Source: Lewinellaceae bacterium
Lineage (GTDB): Bacteria; Bacteroidota; Bacteroidia; Chitinophagales; Saprospiraceae
Length of the DNA: 64,000 nt
Direction of reading: 5' to 3'
Assembly (NCBI GenBank): GCA_020636315.1
Contig: JACJYA010000012.1
Span: 1-64,000 of the forward strand
Each line of letters begins with the position of its first letter. Within the stretch, counting starts at the first letter, position 1. Made by a program: the position numbers and the translations under genes. The notes beneath the pieces were generated by a model. It was given only the letters and a program-made list of their open reading frames with translations, was not told the DNA's origin and searched no databases. Of this stretch, positions 35,724-44,568 are shown piece by piece.

Positions 35724-36983
35724 ATGAATGAAGCATTATTCACTGCCAATAATGTATGGATGCTTGTTGCCACCGCATTGGTTTTCATCATGCACCTGGG
35801 CTTCGCCACTTTGGAAGCAGGCTTCGTACAGAGAAAAAATACCGTCAACATCCTTTTCAAGAACACCATGATCATCTCCATAGGTTTGCTGACCTATTGC
35901 CTGATGGGTTTCAACCTGATGTATCCTGGCATTAACGAAGGGGGCTTTTTCGGCTTCAGCGGGTTCGGGCTGAGCCTGCCGGAAGGGGATGCCGGAGGCA
36001 TCGCCTACGCCGATGGCGGCTATACTTACTGGACGGATTTTATCTTCCAGGCCATGTTTGCCGCGACGGCCGCCACCATTGTTTCCGGTGCTGTTGCCGA
36101 GCGGATAAAGCTGGGGTCATTCCTCATCTTTGCCACCCTTTTTGTTGCGATCAGCTATCCCATAACCGGTATGTGGAAGTGGGGCGGCGGCTGGCTTAAC
36201 GCAGCCGGGTTCTACGATTTCGCCGGCTCCACCCTTGTTCACGCCGTAGGCGGCTGGGGAGCTCTGGCAGCCATCATCCTGCTCGGAGCCCGTAGAGGCA
36301 AATATACATCGAGTGGCATCAAGCCCATTCCGGGCCATAGTATGCCCCTGGCCGCTACAGGAGTCTTTCTGCTGTGGTTTGGTTGGTTCGGCTTCAACGG
36401 AGGTTCCGTACTCTCTGCCGACCCAATGGCCGTATCTCTGGTATTTGTAACCACTTCTCTGGCTGCTGCCGCCGGTGCGGTTGGCGCTTTCTTCGCCTCC
36501 TACCTCCTGTTCAAGTCGCATGACCTGTCCATGGTGCTCAACGGCGTTCTGGGCGGCCTGGTGGGCATTACTGCCGGTGCAGATCTGATGAGCCCCATGG
36601 AGGCCATCCTTATTGGGATGATTGCCGGGGTGATCATTCCGGTAGCCGTTGTAACCTTTGACCGCCGCCTTAAGCTTGACGACCCTGTCGGCGCTACCTC
36701 CGTTCACCTGGCCTGCGGCCTGTGGGGAACCCTGGCGGTTGGCATCTTCGGGGCTAAGGCAGGCCTGGGGCAGCTTTGGGTACAGCTTTACGGTACTCTC
36801 GCTATAGGTGCTTTCACTTTTGCTTTTGCCTTTGGCCTGATGTACCTGCTCAAAGTGACCATTGGCATCCGGGTAACTGAAGAAGAAGAAGAAAAAGGCC
36901 TGGATGTGGCCGAACACGATATGAAAGCCTACGGAGAATCGATCTCCGCTGAACCGGCTGGCTATCAATTGTCTGTGAAATAA
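35724..36983 (+). CDS. amt: Ammonium transporter Amt
   Basis: 419 residues from the ATG at 35724; a TTG nine codons upstream is less likely. About eleven TM helices. The pore twin His residues are seen in STLVHAVGGWGA (near residue 171) and SVHLACGLWGT (near 327). The Amt pattern FAATAATIVSGAVAERIKLG is also present. The cytoplasmic tail after about residue 385 is acidic (EEEEEKGLDVAEHD). Paired with P-II upstream, which should block the pore when nitrogen is plentiful. Confidence 0.96.
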   Translation: MNEALFTANNVWMLVATALVFIMHLGFATLEAGFVQRKNTVNILFKNTMIISIGLLTYCLMGFNLMYPGINEGGFFGFSGFGLSLPEGDAGGIAYADGGYTYWTDFIFQAMFAATAATIVSGAVAERIKLGSFLIFATLFVAISYPITGMWKWGGGWLNAAGFYDFAGSTLVHAVGGWGALAAIILLGARRGKYTSSGIKPIPGHSMPLAATGVFLLWFGWFGFNGGSVLSADPMAVSLVFVTTSLAAAAGAVGAFFASYLLFKSHDLSMVLNGVLGGLVGITAGADLMSPMEAILIGMIAGVIIPVAVVTFDRRLKLDDPVGATSVHLACGLWGTLAVGIFGAKAGLGQLWVQLYGTLAIGAFTFAFAFGLMYLLKVTIGIRVTEEEEEKGLDVAEHDMKAYGESISAEPAGYQLSVK

Positions 36984-37000
36984 ATAACACATGGTCGATG

Positions 37001-37037
37001 GTGCCCGGTGTCCTCCTCGGCGCCGGGCACAAAAAAA
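37001..37037 (+). terminator. Terminator after amt
   Basis: GTGCCCGG at 37001-37008 pairs with CCGGGCAC at 37023-37030 (an additional T-G pair extends the stem), followed by AAAAAAA. On the plus strand the run after the stem is A-rich rather than T-rich, so it works best as a strong hairpin; a second hairpin, CCCTGGC/GCCAGGG, follows at 37040-37060. It separates amt from the porin gene. Confidence 0.5.
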
Positions 37038-37276
37038 GCCCCTGGCTGGCGGGCCAGGGACTACAAGACATCGGTAAACCGAAATCTTGATTGAGCTGCT
37101 TCAAAGTTAAGGTTTAGGGGAACTTTCTCCAAACGATTTTGAGGAATTAGATGCGGTTTACCGGCTTTATGAAAGCCAGCCCTTCCCGGTGCTGGCGGGC
37201 CAGCGGATACTGGCCATCCCTTCTATGCTTTTGCCGTACACCTGTCCATCTTTTTTAATCCTCAAAATCATACACC

Positions 37277-38389
37277 ATGAGAGTTTTGAAATATACCCTT
37301 ATCCTTATTCTGTTCTTTGACACGATGCTCAGCGCACAGGATGTGGCGACGGCCGACACCAGCGAAATGGGAATGGCCCATGAAGTTGCCGTCGAACCGG
37401 AAACGGAGCCAGAGGAAGAGTCCAAACTCCCCTTTGAAGTCTCCGGTTTTGTGGATGTCTATTACGGCCACAGTTTTACCGGCAACCCATTGCCTACCAG
37501 CTTTACGGAAACCGACAATTCTTTTTCTCTTGGAATGGCCAACCTGGTTTTTTCCAGGGAAGGAAAAGTAGGTTTTGTGGCCGATCTTGCCGTCGGCCCG
37601 CGGGCAGAGGTGGCCAATGGATTTAACGGCACAACTCTTTCGGCAATTAAGCAGTTGTATGTTACATACAGCCCGGCCGACTGGGTGACTCTGACCCTTG
37701 GCAATTTTGGTACTCATGTCGGTTATGAAATTATTGATGCCCCCGGCAACATCAACTACAGCACTTCTTACATGTTTTCCAACGGCCCCTTCTACCACAC
37801 CGGTTTGAAGGCGGATTTCGCTTTGTCGGAAAACTTCGGAGCTATGATTGGCCTGTTCGACGATACAGATAGTAAGATTGACTTTACTCCTGGCAAGCAC
37901 GTAGGCGCCCAACTGTCTTATTCTACCGATGCCGTTGGAATTTATCTGAATTACATCGGAGGAAAGGACTTTGAAGGAGATACGCTGGCTTCTGATGTTT
38001 CCGGCCATCAGGTTGACCTGACAGCTACCTTCCAGGCCACTGAGGCTCTGGGGTTTGGCGTAAATGCGACTTCCAAGACCAACGCAGTTGCAGAAGGTGA
38101 CAATACCAACTGGTTCGGAGCCGCCCTGTATGCCAATTATGCTTTTAGCGATTTGTTTACCCTGGGGTTGCGGGGTGAATACATCGGCGACCCGGATGGC
38201 GAGATACTGGGTATCCCCGATGGGAACGTTCTTAGCCTGACCGCTTCCGGCAATTTCCATGTCGGTGCGCTGACTATCATCCCGGAATTCAGAGTGGACA
38301 TGGCTTCAGATGAGGCCTTCCCGGATGAAGACGGGAAATTGGCTAAAACTCTGCCGGTTGTTCTGGTAGCGGCGGTTTACAGTTTCTAG
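37277..38389 (+). CDS. Outer-membrane porin (beta-barrel porin-2/OmpL-like)
   Basis: 370 residues with a signal peptide (MRVLKYTLILILFFDTMLSA). A short acidic linker (EPETEPEEESK) precedes a barrel starting PFEVSGFVDVYYGHSF, the typical first strand of the porin-2 family. Alternating strands continue to the terminal LVAAVYSF, ending in Phe as required for barrel assembly. It lies between amt and glutamine synthetase on the same strand, suggesting that it admits a nitrogen compound or is co-regulated with them. Confidence 0.85.
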   Translation: MRVLKYTLILILFFDTMLSAQDVATADTSEMGMAHEVAVEPETEPEEESKLPFEVSGFVDVYYGHSFTGNPLPTSFTETDNSFSLGMANLVFSREGKVGFVADLAVGPRAEVANGFNGTTLSAIKQLYVTYSPADWVTLTLGNFGTHVGYEIIDAPGNINYSTSYMFSNGPFYHTGLKADFALSENFGAMIGLFDDTDSKIDFTPGKHVGAQLSYSTDAVGIYLNYIGGKDFEGDTLASDVSGHQVDLTATFQATEALGFGVNATSKTNAVAEGDNTNWFGAALYANYAFSDLFTLGLRGEYIGDPDGEILGIPDGNVLSLTASGNFHVGALTIIPEFRVDMASDEAFPDEDGKLAKTLPVVLVAAVYSF

Positions 38390-38445
38390 TCATAATTCCA
38401 GGAGTATGAATTTTTTTTCGAACAATCAAAATAAGTTTAGTAATC

Positions 38446-39480
38446 ATGGCAAAATTCAAACTAGAGTACATTTGGTTAGACGGTTACAAGCCTACGCAGA
38501 CTCTGCGTAGCAAAACTAAGATAATCAAAGATTTCAGCGGTGAGCTGAGCGATTGCCCGATGTGGTCTTTCGATGGCAGCTCCACCGAACAGGCGCCCGG
38601 CAATTCCTCCGACTGCCTGCTCAAGCCGGTGGCTATTTTTCCGGACCCGGGCCGCAAGAACGCCTATCTGGTGATGACCGAAGTGCTCAGTGCCGATGGC
38701 ACTCCTCATCCGAGCAACGGCCGGGCGCTTATCGACGATGACGATAATGAATTCTGGTTCGGTTTCGAGCAGGAGTACTTCCTGTGGGACCTGGAGACGG
38801 ACAAGCCTTTCGGCTTTCCCGCCAGCGGCTTCCCCGCTCCTCAGGGGCCTTACTACTGCGGTGTTGGCGCCGGCAAGGCCTACGGCCGCGAGATCATCGA
38901 AGAACATCTGGACCTTTGCCTGGATGCCGGCCTGAACGTCGAGGGCATCAATGCAGAGGTAGCTACCGGGCAGTGGGAATTCCAGATCTTCGCCAAAGGG
39001 GCTCATTCTGCCGGCGACCAGATCTGGGTGGCCCGCTATCTGCTGGAGCGTACCGCTGAAAAGTACGGCCTGGCCATCAACTGGCACTGTAAGCCCGTGC
39101 AGGGCGACTGGAACGGCTCCGGTATGCACGCCAACTTCTCCAACGAACTGTTGCGTACGGCCGGCAGCAAGGAGATCTACGATAAGGTATGTTCTGCCTT
39201 CGGTGCTTCTCCGGAAGTAATCAAAGCGCATATCGATGCCTACGGCGCCGATAACCACCTGCGCCTGACCGGTAAGCACGAGACACAATCGATCGACAAG
39301 TTCAGCTATGGTGTTTCCGACCGCGGTGCTTCCATCCGCATCCCGGTTGCCACCGTTGACAACGGCTGGAAAGGATATCTGGAAGACCGTCGCCCGAACT
39401 CTGCTGCTGACCCTTACAAGGTGGCTGCCCAGATCATTAAGACGGTAAAGAAAGCGTCACAAATGGCAACCGTAGCCTAA
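38446..39480 (+). CDS. glnA: Glutamine synthetase, type II (eukaryote-like short form)
   Basis: 344 residues, the length of GSII rather than the 470 of GSI or 700+ of GSIII. It makes glutamine from glutamate and ammonium with ATP. Visible: SFDGSSTEQAPG (start of the beta-grasp/DGSS block), FGFEQEYFLWD (metal-binding Glu), GINAEVATGQWEFQIF, NWHCKPVQGDWNGSGMHANF and SDRGASIRIP. There is no adenylylation tyrosine block as in GSI. It is preceded by the porin gene (56 bases) and followed by two hairpin terminators. Confidence 0.96.
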   Translation: MAKFKLEYIWLDGYKPTQTLRSKTKIIKDFSGELSDCPMWSFDGSSTEQAPGNSSDCLLKPVAIFPDPGRKNAYLVMTEVLSADGTPHPSNGRALIDDDDNEFWFGFEQEYFLWDLETDKPFGFPASGFPAPQGPYYCGVGAGKAYGREIIEEHLDLCLDAGLNVEGINAEVATGQWEFQIFAKGAHSAGDQIWVARYLLERTAEKYGLAINWHCKPVQGDWNGSGMHANFSNELLRTAGSKEIYDKVCSAFGASPEVIKAHIDAYGADNHLRLTGKHETQSIDKFSYGVSDRGASIRIPVATVDNGWKGYLEDRRPNSAADPYKVAAQIIKTVKKASQMATVA

Positions 39481-39544
39481 ACGGGCTGCCAAAGGTCTAT
39501 AATCAGCTCTAGTTCCTGCATAGGAATATGCCATTTTTACCTGT

Positions 39545-39665
39545 CCCTGAGCCCGAAGGCTCAGGGCAGCTTTTCCCGGTTGGCAAAGGAGCTGAAAGAA
39601 TTTGCTGCTGAGATGCATTTATTTGGAGTAAAAAGCCTGTCCCTGTTTTAGGGCAGGCTTTATTT
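39545..39665 (+). terminator. Tandem terminators after glutamine synthetase
   Basis: First hairpin: CCCTGAGCC at 39545-39553 and GGCTCAGGG at 39558-39566, loop CGAA, followed by CAGCTTTT. Second: AAAGCCTG-T-CCC at 39632-39643 and GGGCAGGCTTT at 39651-39661, one bulged T. Two hairpins in 120 bases make read-through from the nitrogen cluster unlikely. Confidence 0.8.
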
Positions 39666-40072
39666 CCTTTTTCATTGTGAAAATAAGAGTTTGCTGGGAG
39701 GTTTGGCCTTAAGGGTGATTTATGCCCAATCGTAAAATCCCCAACCAGCTCTAAAATGTTTTGATGGGTTGCCGGTTGTTCAGAGGACGGCCGGTTTTTT
39801 TATTTTCAGGCCTGACTGAGGGAGCGATTCTGGTTTATGTTTGCTCTGTAAACCGGCGGGTTAGGCCGACGAGGGCACACTTAGAGCCCTTAATTGTATT
39901 GGCTCCCAACGGCCGGATTTCAGAAGAGAAAACCAATCGCATTTTATTTAATCTTGCCATTTCAGTAACTTGAGGCCGTTTGGTTCTGGCATTTGTCAAC
40001 GAATCCCGATCCACGAATTTCACCCGGCTCAGGAGACATGCCCAAATCAACCCATCAACCAATCCACCAAAA
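39666..40072. other. Intergenic region before the cyclase gene
   Basis: About 400 bases without a credible gene. A partial dispersed-repeat match (AACCGGCGGGTTAG and GGGCACACTTA) lies at 39850-39882. A leader-like string at 40000-40030 resembles 61555-61586. A 70-codon frame (39761-39973) crosses the repeat and is rejected. Confidence 0.4.
40000..40030 (+). repeat. Leader-like repeat, copy 1
   Basis: The segment CGAATCCCGATCCACGAATT followed by TCACCCGGCTC aligns with 61555-61586 with about 26 of 32 positions matching. Both lie shortly before a start codon (43 and 25 bases). Confidence 0.35.
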
Positions 40073-42124
40073 ATGCCCACACGCCGCCTTGCCGCCATAA
40101 TGTTCGCCGATATTGCCGGCTATACGGCCATGATGCAGGCCGATGAAGCCGATGGCCTACTCCGGCTCAGGCGGTTCCGTGCTATTCTCGACGAAAGTGT
40201 GCAAAAGCATCAGGGTAAGATCCTTCAGCATTATGGAGACGGCAGCCTGGTTCTATTCGATAGTGCTGTCGAGGCAGTGGCCAGCGCCAAAGAGATACAG
40301 CTCACCCTGCTCACCGAACCCAAAGTACCGCTAAGGATCGGCATTCACATCGGGGACATTATTACCGAGGGAGAATACATTTACGGAGATGGGGTCAATC
40401 TTGCCTCGCGTGTAGAATCATTGGGCACACCCGGTTCCATTTTGATCACTGAACGGGTCATCTACGACCTGCGCAACCACCCGCAGTTCCAGCCGGTTTC
40501 CCTGGGCAAGTTCGAATTTAAGAACGTCAGCGAACCGATGGAGGTTTATGCTCTTTCTGACGCCGGCATAACGGTGCCCAGTCAAAATGAACTGGCGGAA
40601 CGGCCTAAGGTTAAGCCTTCCAGGCGGGCGCCTGGCCGCCGGCTCTCCTCCTCGCCCCGTGCCCTGGTGGTGCTGGCCGGTTTAATGATCATTTTCATGA
40701 TTGCCGCCGTTTTCTGGTGGCGGCAGGGAAGCGGATCTTCGCTGATGGAAAGGAGCATTCCTGATAAATCTATTGCTGTTCTTCCTTTTCGCGACCTCAG
40801 CCCGGGTGGCGGCCAGCAATATTTTGGCGATGGCATTGCGGAGGATATTCTCAACGCCCTCGCTCAGGTGAGGGCCCTTAAGGTAGCAGGGCGCACTTCC
40901 TCTTTTTCCTTTCGGGGCAGCGAGTCCAGCATGCAGGAGATTGGAAAAAAACTGGGAGTCGGCAGCGTGCTGGAAGGCAGTGTCCGAAAAGCAGAAGGCC
41001 GGTTGCGGGTGACAGCACAGCTGGTAAGCACTGAAGATGGTTACCAACTGTGGTCCCAGCGTTATGACCGGGATATTGATGATATTTTTGCTATTCAGGA
41101 TGAGATTGCCCGGGCGGTGGCCGATAATCTGAAGGTAATACTCCTCAACGGTGGCCTTCAACCCCTTACGAGTGAACCGGAAGCCTATGAGTGGTATCTG
41201 CGCGGCCGCCACATGCTCAGCCAACGGTCGGAGGGAGCAGAAAGGGCAGTGGAATTTTTCGAGCGGGCCATAAATATTGACCCGGGATTTGCCGCTGCTT
41301 ATGCAGGCCTGGGCAATGCTTATCTGTGGCTGGGGTGGAGCAATGCGCTTTCTTCCAGGGAGGCTTTTCCTCAGGCGCGGCGGTATGCGCAACAGGCCCT
41401 GGAGCGCGATAGTACCTTAGCATACGCCCACGCCATTCTCGGTTCGGTTCACCTGTGGTACGACTGGCAATGGGAGGATGCGTTTGATGAATTGGAGCGA
41501 GCCATTTCGCTTAACCCCTCAGAAGCTGGCGCTTATCTCGACCTGGGCTGGTACCATGCGGTGGCTGGCAACTTCGGCCAGGCTTTTGCACGGATGGAAA
41601 AAGCCGTCTCGCTCGACCCTCTCAACCTGGAATACAATATCGACCTGGCGGATGTCCACCGAATGGCCGGCGATTACGGACGCGCCCGGGAGATCGGGCT
41701 GGCCATGCAGGAACTGTATCCGGACAACAGCGAAGCCCGGTGGATACTTGGCATGATCGATTATACACTCAAGAATTATACCTCCGCCGTAGATTATTTC
41801 CGCGAAGCAGTCCGCCTCTCAGGGGGAGAGGCCTGGTCGGAAATGCACCTGGCAATGGCGCTGGCCAAGGCCGGGCAACGGGAAGAAGCAGAGCGACTGC
41901 TGGCAAAGCTGGAAGGAGAGCCACAGGTGAAGGAAGCGGCCCATGTGGAAATGGCGCCCGTTTACTGGAACCTGGGGAAACGGCAGGCTGCTCTCAATTG
42001 GCTGGAACGCTCTTATGAGTGGCATGCCAACTGGATGGTCTCTCTGAAGATGGACCCGCTATGGAGGGAAATGCGGGGAGAAGCGAGGTTTGAAATACTG
42101 GTGGGAAAGATGGGGTTTCCTTAG
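40073..42124 (+). CDS. Class III adenylate/guanylate cyclase with TolB-like and TPR domains
   Basis: 683 residues from the ATG at 40073 (MPTRRLAAIMFADIAGYT); upstream in-frame starts would precede the conserved cyclase opening. Residues 1-170: catalytic domain with metal Asp in MFADIAGYT and the second in HYGDGSLVLFDS, plus VNLASRVESLG. A TM helix near 200-225 (ALVVLAGLMIIFMIAAVFWW) follows. Residues about 235-380: TolB/FlgO-like beta domain (IAVLPFRDLSPGGGQQYFGD). Then about seven TPRs to the end. This layout is common; the cyclase faces the cytoplasm and the TPRs the periplasm. The signal sensed is unknown. Confidence 0.9.
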   Translation: MPTRRLAAIMFADIAGYTAMMQADEADGLLRLRRFRAILDESVQKHQGKILQHYGDGSLVLFDSAVEAVASAKEIQLTLLTEPKVPLRIGIHIGDIITEGEYIYGDGVNLASRVESLGTPGSILITERVIYDLRNHPQFQPVSLGKFEFKNVSEPMEVYALSDAGITVPSQNELAERPKVKPSRRAPGRRLSSSPRALVVLAGLMIIFMIAAVFWWRQGSGSSLMERSIPDKSIAVLPFRDLSPGGGQQYFGDGIAEDILNALAQVRALKVAGRTSSFSFRGSESSMQEIGKKLGVGSVLEGSVRKAEGRLRVTAQLVSTEDGYQLWSQRYDRDIDDIFAIQDEIARAVADNLKVILLNGGLQPLTSEPEAYEWYLRGRHMLSQRSEGAERAVEFFERAINIDPGFAAAYAGLGNAYLWLGWSNALSSREAFPQARRYAQQALERDSTLAYAHAILGSVHLWYDWQWEDAFDELERAISLNPSEAGAYLDLGWYHAVAGNFGQAFARMEKAVSLDPLNLEYNIDLADVHRMAGDYGRAREIGLAMQELYPDNSEARWILGMIDYTLKNYTSAVDYFREAVRLSGGEAWSEMHLAMALAKAGQREEAERLLAKLEGEPQVKEAAHVEMAPVYWNLGKRQAALNWLERSYEWHANWMVSLKMDPLWREMRGEARFEILVGKMGFP

Positions 42125-42140
42125 GGGGACGGGGAGAGGG

Positions 42141-42196
42141 GGAGACGAGGAGACGGGGAGACGAGGAGACGGGGAGACGAGGAGACGGGGAGAGGG
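42141..42196. repeat. Tandem octamer repeat
   Basis: Seven head-to-tail octamers of GGAGACGA and GGAGACGG in alternation (six exact, the last one GGAGAGGG), preceded by less regular G-rich sequence from about 42125. It is strongly purine-rich on one strand. Confidence 0.85.
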
Positions 42197-42211
42197 ACGG
42201 GACAGAGGGCT

Positions 42212-42289
42212 GTTCAAAGTTTCTGGGTTCCTCGTTGCCATGGAAACCAGCGGATTAGCGTAACGCGGGCACACTTAATTGAACTATCC
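42212..42289 (+). repeat. Dispersed intergenic repeat, copy B
   Basis: It begins GTTCAAAGTTTCTGGGTTC, continues CTCGTTGCCATGGAAACCAG and ends AATTGAACTATCC. The core after CTCGTTGCC matches copy A at 14007-14060; the middle segment of copy A is absent. The ends GTTCAA/TTGAAC form short inverted repeats. Confidence 0.6.
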
Positions 42290-42318
42290 GAATACTGGCA
42301 TGTCCTTTGGAAAATCCA

Positions 42319-42326
42319 TATATTTG
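42319..42326 (+). promoter_or_regulatory. Possible -7 promoter element for lysA
   Basis: TATATTTG fits TAnnTTTG exactly and lies 44 bases before the lysA start at 42370. No TTTG at the correct upstream distance was found, so this is a partial promoter match. Confidence 0.4.
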
Positions 42327-42369
42327 CAAATTTTCAGGTTCAATTTTTTCATCAATAATTAACTGGAAA

Positions 42370-43623
42370 ATGGTATTGGAAAACGACCGTTACCGTATGA
42401 GTGGAGGGGTTGACCCTCTCGAACTGGTGGAGCAGTATGGCTGCCCGCTTTATGTTTATGACAGTGCGATCATCGAGCGGCAGTACAAACGGATGGCAGA
42501 TGCTTTTAAGGTGAAAAATCTAAAGATCAACTATGCCTGCAAAGCGCTTTCCAATATTAATATCCTGAAACTTTTCAGAGAACTGGGCGCCGGCCTGGAT
42601 ACGGTTTCGGTCCAGGAGGTGGAATTGGGCCTGCGCGCCGGGTTTGCGCCTCAGGATATCATTTTTACTCCCAACTGCGTAAGCCTGGAAGAAATACAGG
42701 AGGCTGTGGAACTCGGCGTGAAGATTAATATCGACAACATCTCTATCCTGGAGCAGTTTGGCCAGGCCCATCTTGATACTCCGGTTTGCATCCGCATCAA
42801 CCCGCACATCATGGCGGGCGGCAATCATAAGACCTCAGTGGGCCATATTGATTCAAAATTCGGCATTTCCATACATCAGATGCCGCTGGTTCACCGGGTT
42901 ATTGAAGCCACCGGCCTGAAGGTGGAAGGCGTTCACATGCATACGGGGTCCGATATTCTGGACCCAGACGTTTTCCTCTTTGGCGCGGAGATCCTGCTCA
43001 ATATTGCCAGGGAATTCCCTGGCCTGGACTACATCGATTTCGGCAGTGGATTCAAAGTGCCTTATAAGGATGGGGATATCGAAACGAACATCGGAGAACT
43101 GGGAGAAAAGATTTCTGAGCGTTTCAATGAGTTCTGTAAGGAATATGGCCGCGATATCACCCTGATGTTCGAACCCGGAAAATTCCTCGTGAGTGAGGCA
43201 GGTTCCTTCCTGGTGCAGGTTAATGTGGTAAAACAAACCACCTCAACGGTTTTTGCAGGCATTGATTCGGGCCTCAACCACCTGATCCGGCCGATGTTCT
43301 ATAATGCTTACCACCGGATTACAAACGTCTCCAGGCCTGAAGGCAAAGCGCGCTTTTATACGGTGGTCGGATACATTTGTGAGACGGATACCTTCGGCAT
43401 CAACCGCCGCATTGCCGAGATCCACGAGGGAGATATTCTCTGTATCCACAATGCAGGTGCTTATTGCTTTTCCATGGCCTCCAATTACAATTCCCGGTTT
43501 CGGCCGGCGGAAGTCCTTATTTATCGCGGCAAGCCTTACCTGATCCGCAAGCGGGAAACCATGGATGACCTGCTGCGCAACCAGGTGGAAGCGCCGATAT
43601 TTGAGAAAGAGGAGGTGGAGTGA
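42370..43623 (+). CDS. lysA: Diaminopimelate decarboxylase
   Basis: 417 residues from the ATG at 42370 (MVLENDRYRMSGGVDPLELV); the earlier start at 42307 adds a non-family leader. The enzyme is a PLP-dependent alanine-racemase-fold decarboxylase that makes lysine from meso-diaminopimelate. PLP lysine Lys58 is in NYACKALSN; the substrate/PLP loop is HMHTGSDI; the partner-subunit Cys/Glu block is YICETDTFG, and Tyr near the C-terminus is in GAYCFSMASNYNSR. It is followed by a separate lipoprotein gene. Confidence 0.95.
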   Translation: MVLENDRYRMSGGVDPLELVEQYGCPLYVYDSAIIERQYKRMADAFKVKNLKINYACKALSNINILKLFRELGAGLDTVSVQEVELGLRAGFAPQDIIFTPNCVSLEEIQEAVELGVKINIDNISILEQFGQAHLDTPVCIRINPHIMAGGNHKTSVGHIDSKFGISIHQMPLVHRVIEATGLKVEGVHMHTGSDILDPDVFLFGAEILLNIAREFPGLDYIDFGSGFKVPYKDGDIETNIGELGEKISERFNEFCKEYGRDITLMFEPGKFLVSEAGSFLVQVNVVKQTTSTVFAGIDSGLNHLIRPMFYNAYHRITNVSRPEGKARFYTVVGYICETDTFGINRRIAEIHEGDILCIHNAGAYCFSMASNYNSRFRPAEVLIYRGKPYLIRKRETMDDLLRNQVEAPIFEKEEVE

Positions 43624-43818
43624 AGGGGTTTTTGGTGTAGGTACGTAGGTAATTTTAGTTTTACATGGCCTTCTGTGAATGCGGAGCATAATGACTATTG
43701 CTCTTTGGGTAATTGTTGAATTGCTATATTGTTAACCTGGTTGTGTCCACCTACTTAAATGAGCCAGAGTCCCTGCCGTTGCCCGGTAATCTCTATATTA
43801 GCGGCAAAAAGCAGTCTT

Positions 43819-44439
43819 ATGCCAAAAGTCCTGCGGGCGGATGCCTTTCTTCTACTTTTACTGTTGGCCCTGGCGGGATGTAAGCCGCCCCGTATGGGGC
43901 ACATCCGGCCCGTTTCGGTCGAATCCATAGCTCCTGGCTATATTACTTTCAATAATGGGGAAACGGTGCGTATGCCATTTGCCGGCCGGCAGAATACCAC
44001 CTTTATTTTTTTGGTGCGCCACGCTGAAAAAGGTTTTGGGGCTGACCCTTCCCTGACGTTCCAGGGGGTGAAGCGGGCCAAACTGCTGGCTAAGATCTTT
44101 TACGGCCTGCCTCTGGATGCTGTTTTTGCCACTGATTACAAACGCACCCGGGAAACAGCACAGCCGGTAGCCAGTGAAAAAGGGCTTGAAGTGGACCAAT
44201 ATGCTCCTGACCGGCTGACAACATTCTCCATTCGCCTGCGCCGGAAGTACGAGGGGAAAAATGTACTGGTCGTCGGGCATTCCGACACGACTCCCGAACT
44301 GGTCAACCGGCTCGTAACCAACGGGGTGCTGGGCCGTATAGATGAAAGGGACTACAGTAATTTTTATGTGGTGGCCATCAGTGAGGAAGGGGAAAAAGAA
44401 GTCATGCAACTGAAATACGGAGAGGTATGGGTGGAATAA
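43819..44439 (+). CDS. Lipoprotein of the histidine phosphatase superfamily
   Basis: 206 residues from the ATG at 43819 (MPKVLRADAFLLLLLLALAG with the lipobox Cys at 23). The frame start at 43759 precedes a signal peptide and is not accepted. The phosphatase catalytic His is in IFLVRHAEKG and the second His in VVGHSDTTP, with Arg in ATDYKRTRETAQP, so the RHG core is complete. The substrate is unknown. The protein should be anchored to a membrane, acting outside the cytoplasm. Confidence 0.88.
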   Translation: MPKVLRADAFLLLLLLALAGCKPPRMGHIRPVSVESIAPGYITFNNGETVRMPFAGRQNTTFIFLVRHAEKGFGADPSLTFQGVKRAKLLAKIFYGLPLDAVFATDYKRTRETAQPVASEKGLEVDQYAPDRLTTFSIRLRRKYEGKNVLVVGHSDTTPELVNRLVTNGVLGRIDERDYSNFYVVAISEEGEKEVMQLKYGEVWVE

Positions 44440-44513
44440 CAGGGGGCATTTCTCAAAAGACTGATATATGAAAAACGCCCTGCTCCTGCAGGTCGTAGAA
44501 AATAATAAAAATT

Positions 44514-44521
44514 TATCTTTG
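44514..44521 (+). promoter_or_regulatory. Possible -7 promoter element for valS
   Basis: TATCTTTG matches TAnnTTTG exactly, 48 bases before the valS start. The upstream -33 position lacks a clear TTG. Confidence 0.4.
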
Positions 44522-44568
44522 CAGCATTTCAGGATCATCGCCGGAATGCAATAAATTTCAAGACAATT

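Noticed and set aside
39761..39973. 70-codon frame before the cyclase gene
   Set aside because: It runs through a partial dispersed-repeat copy and has no recognisable features.
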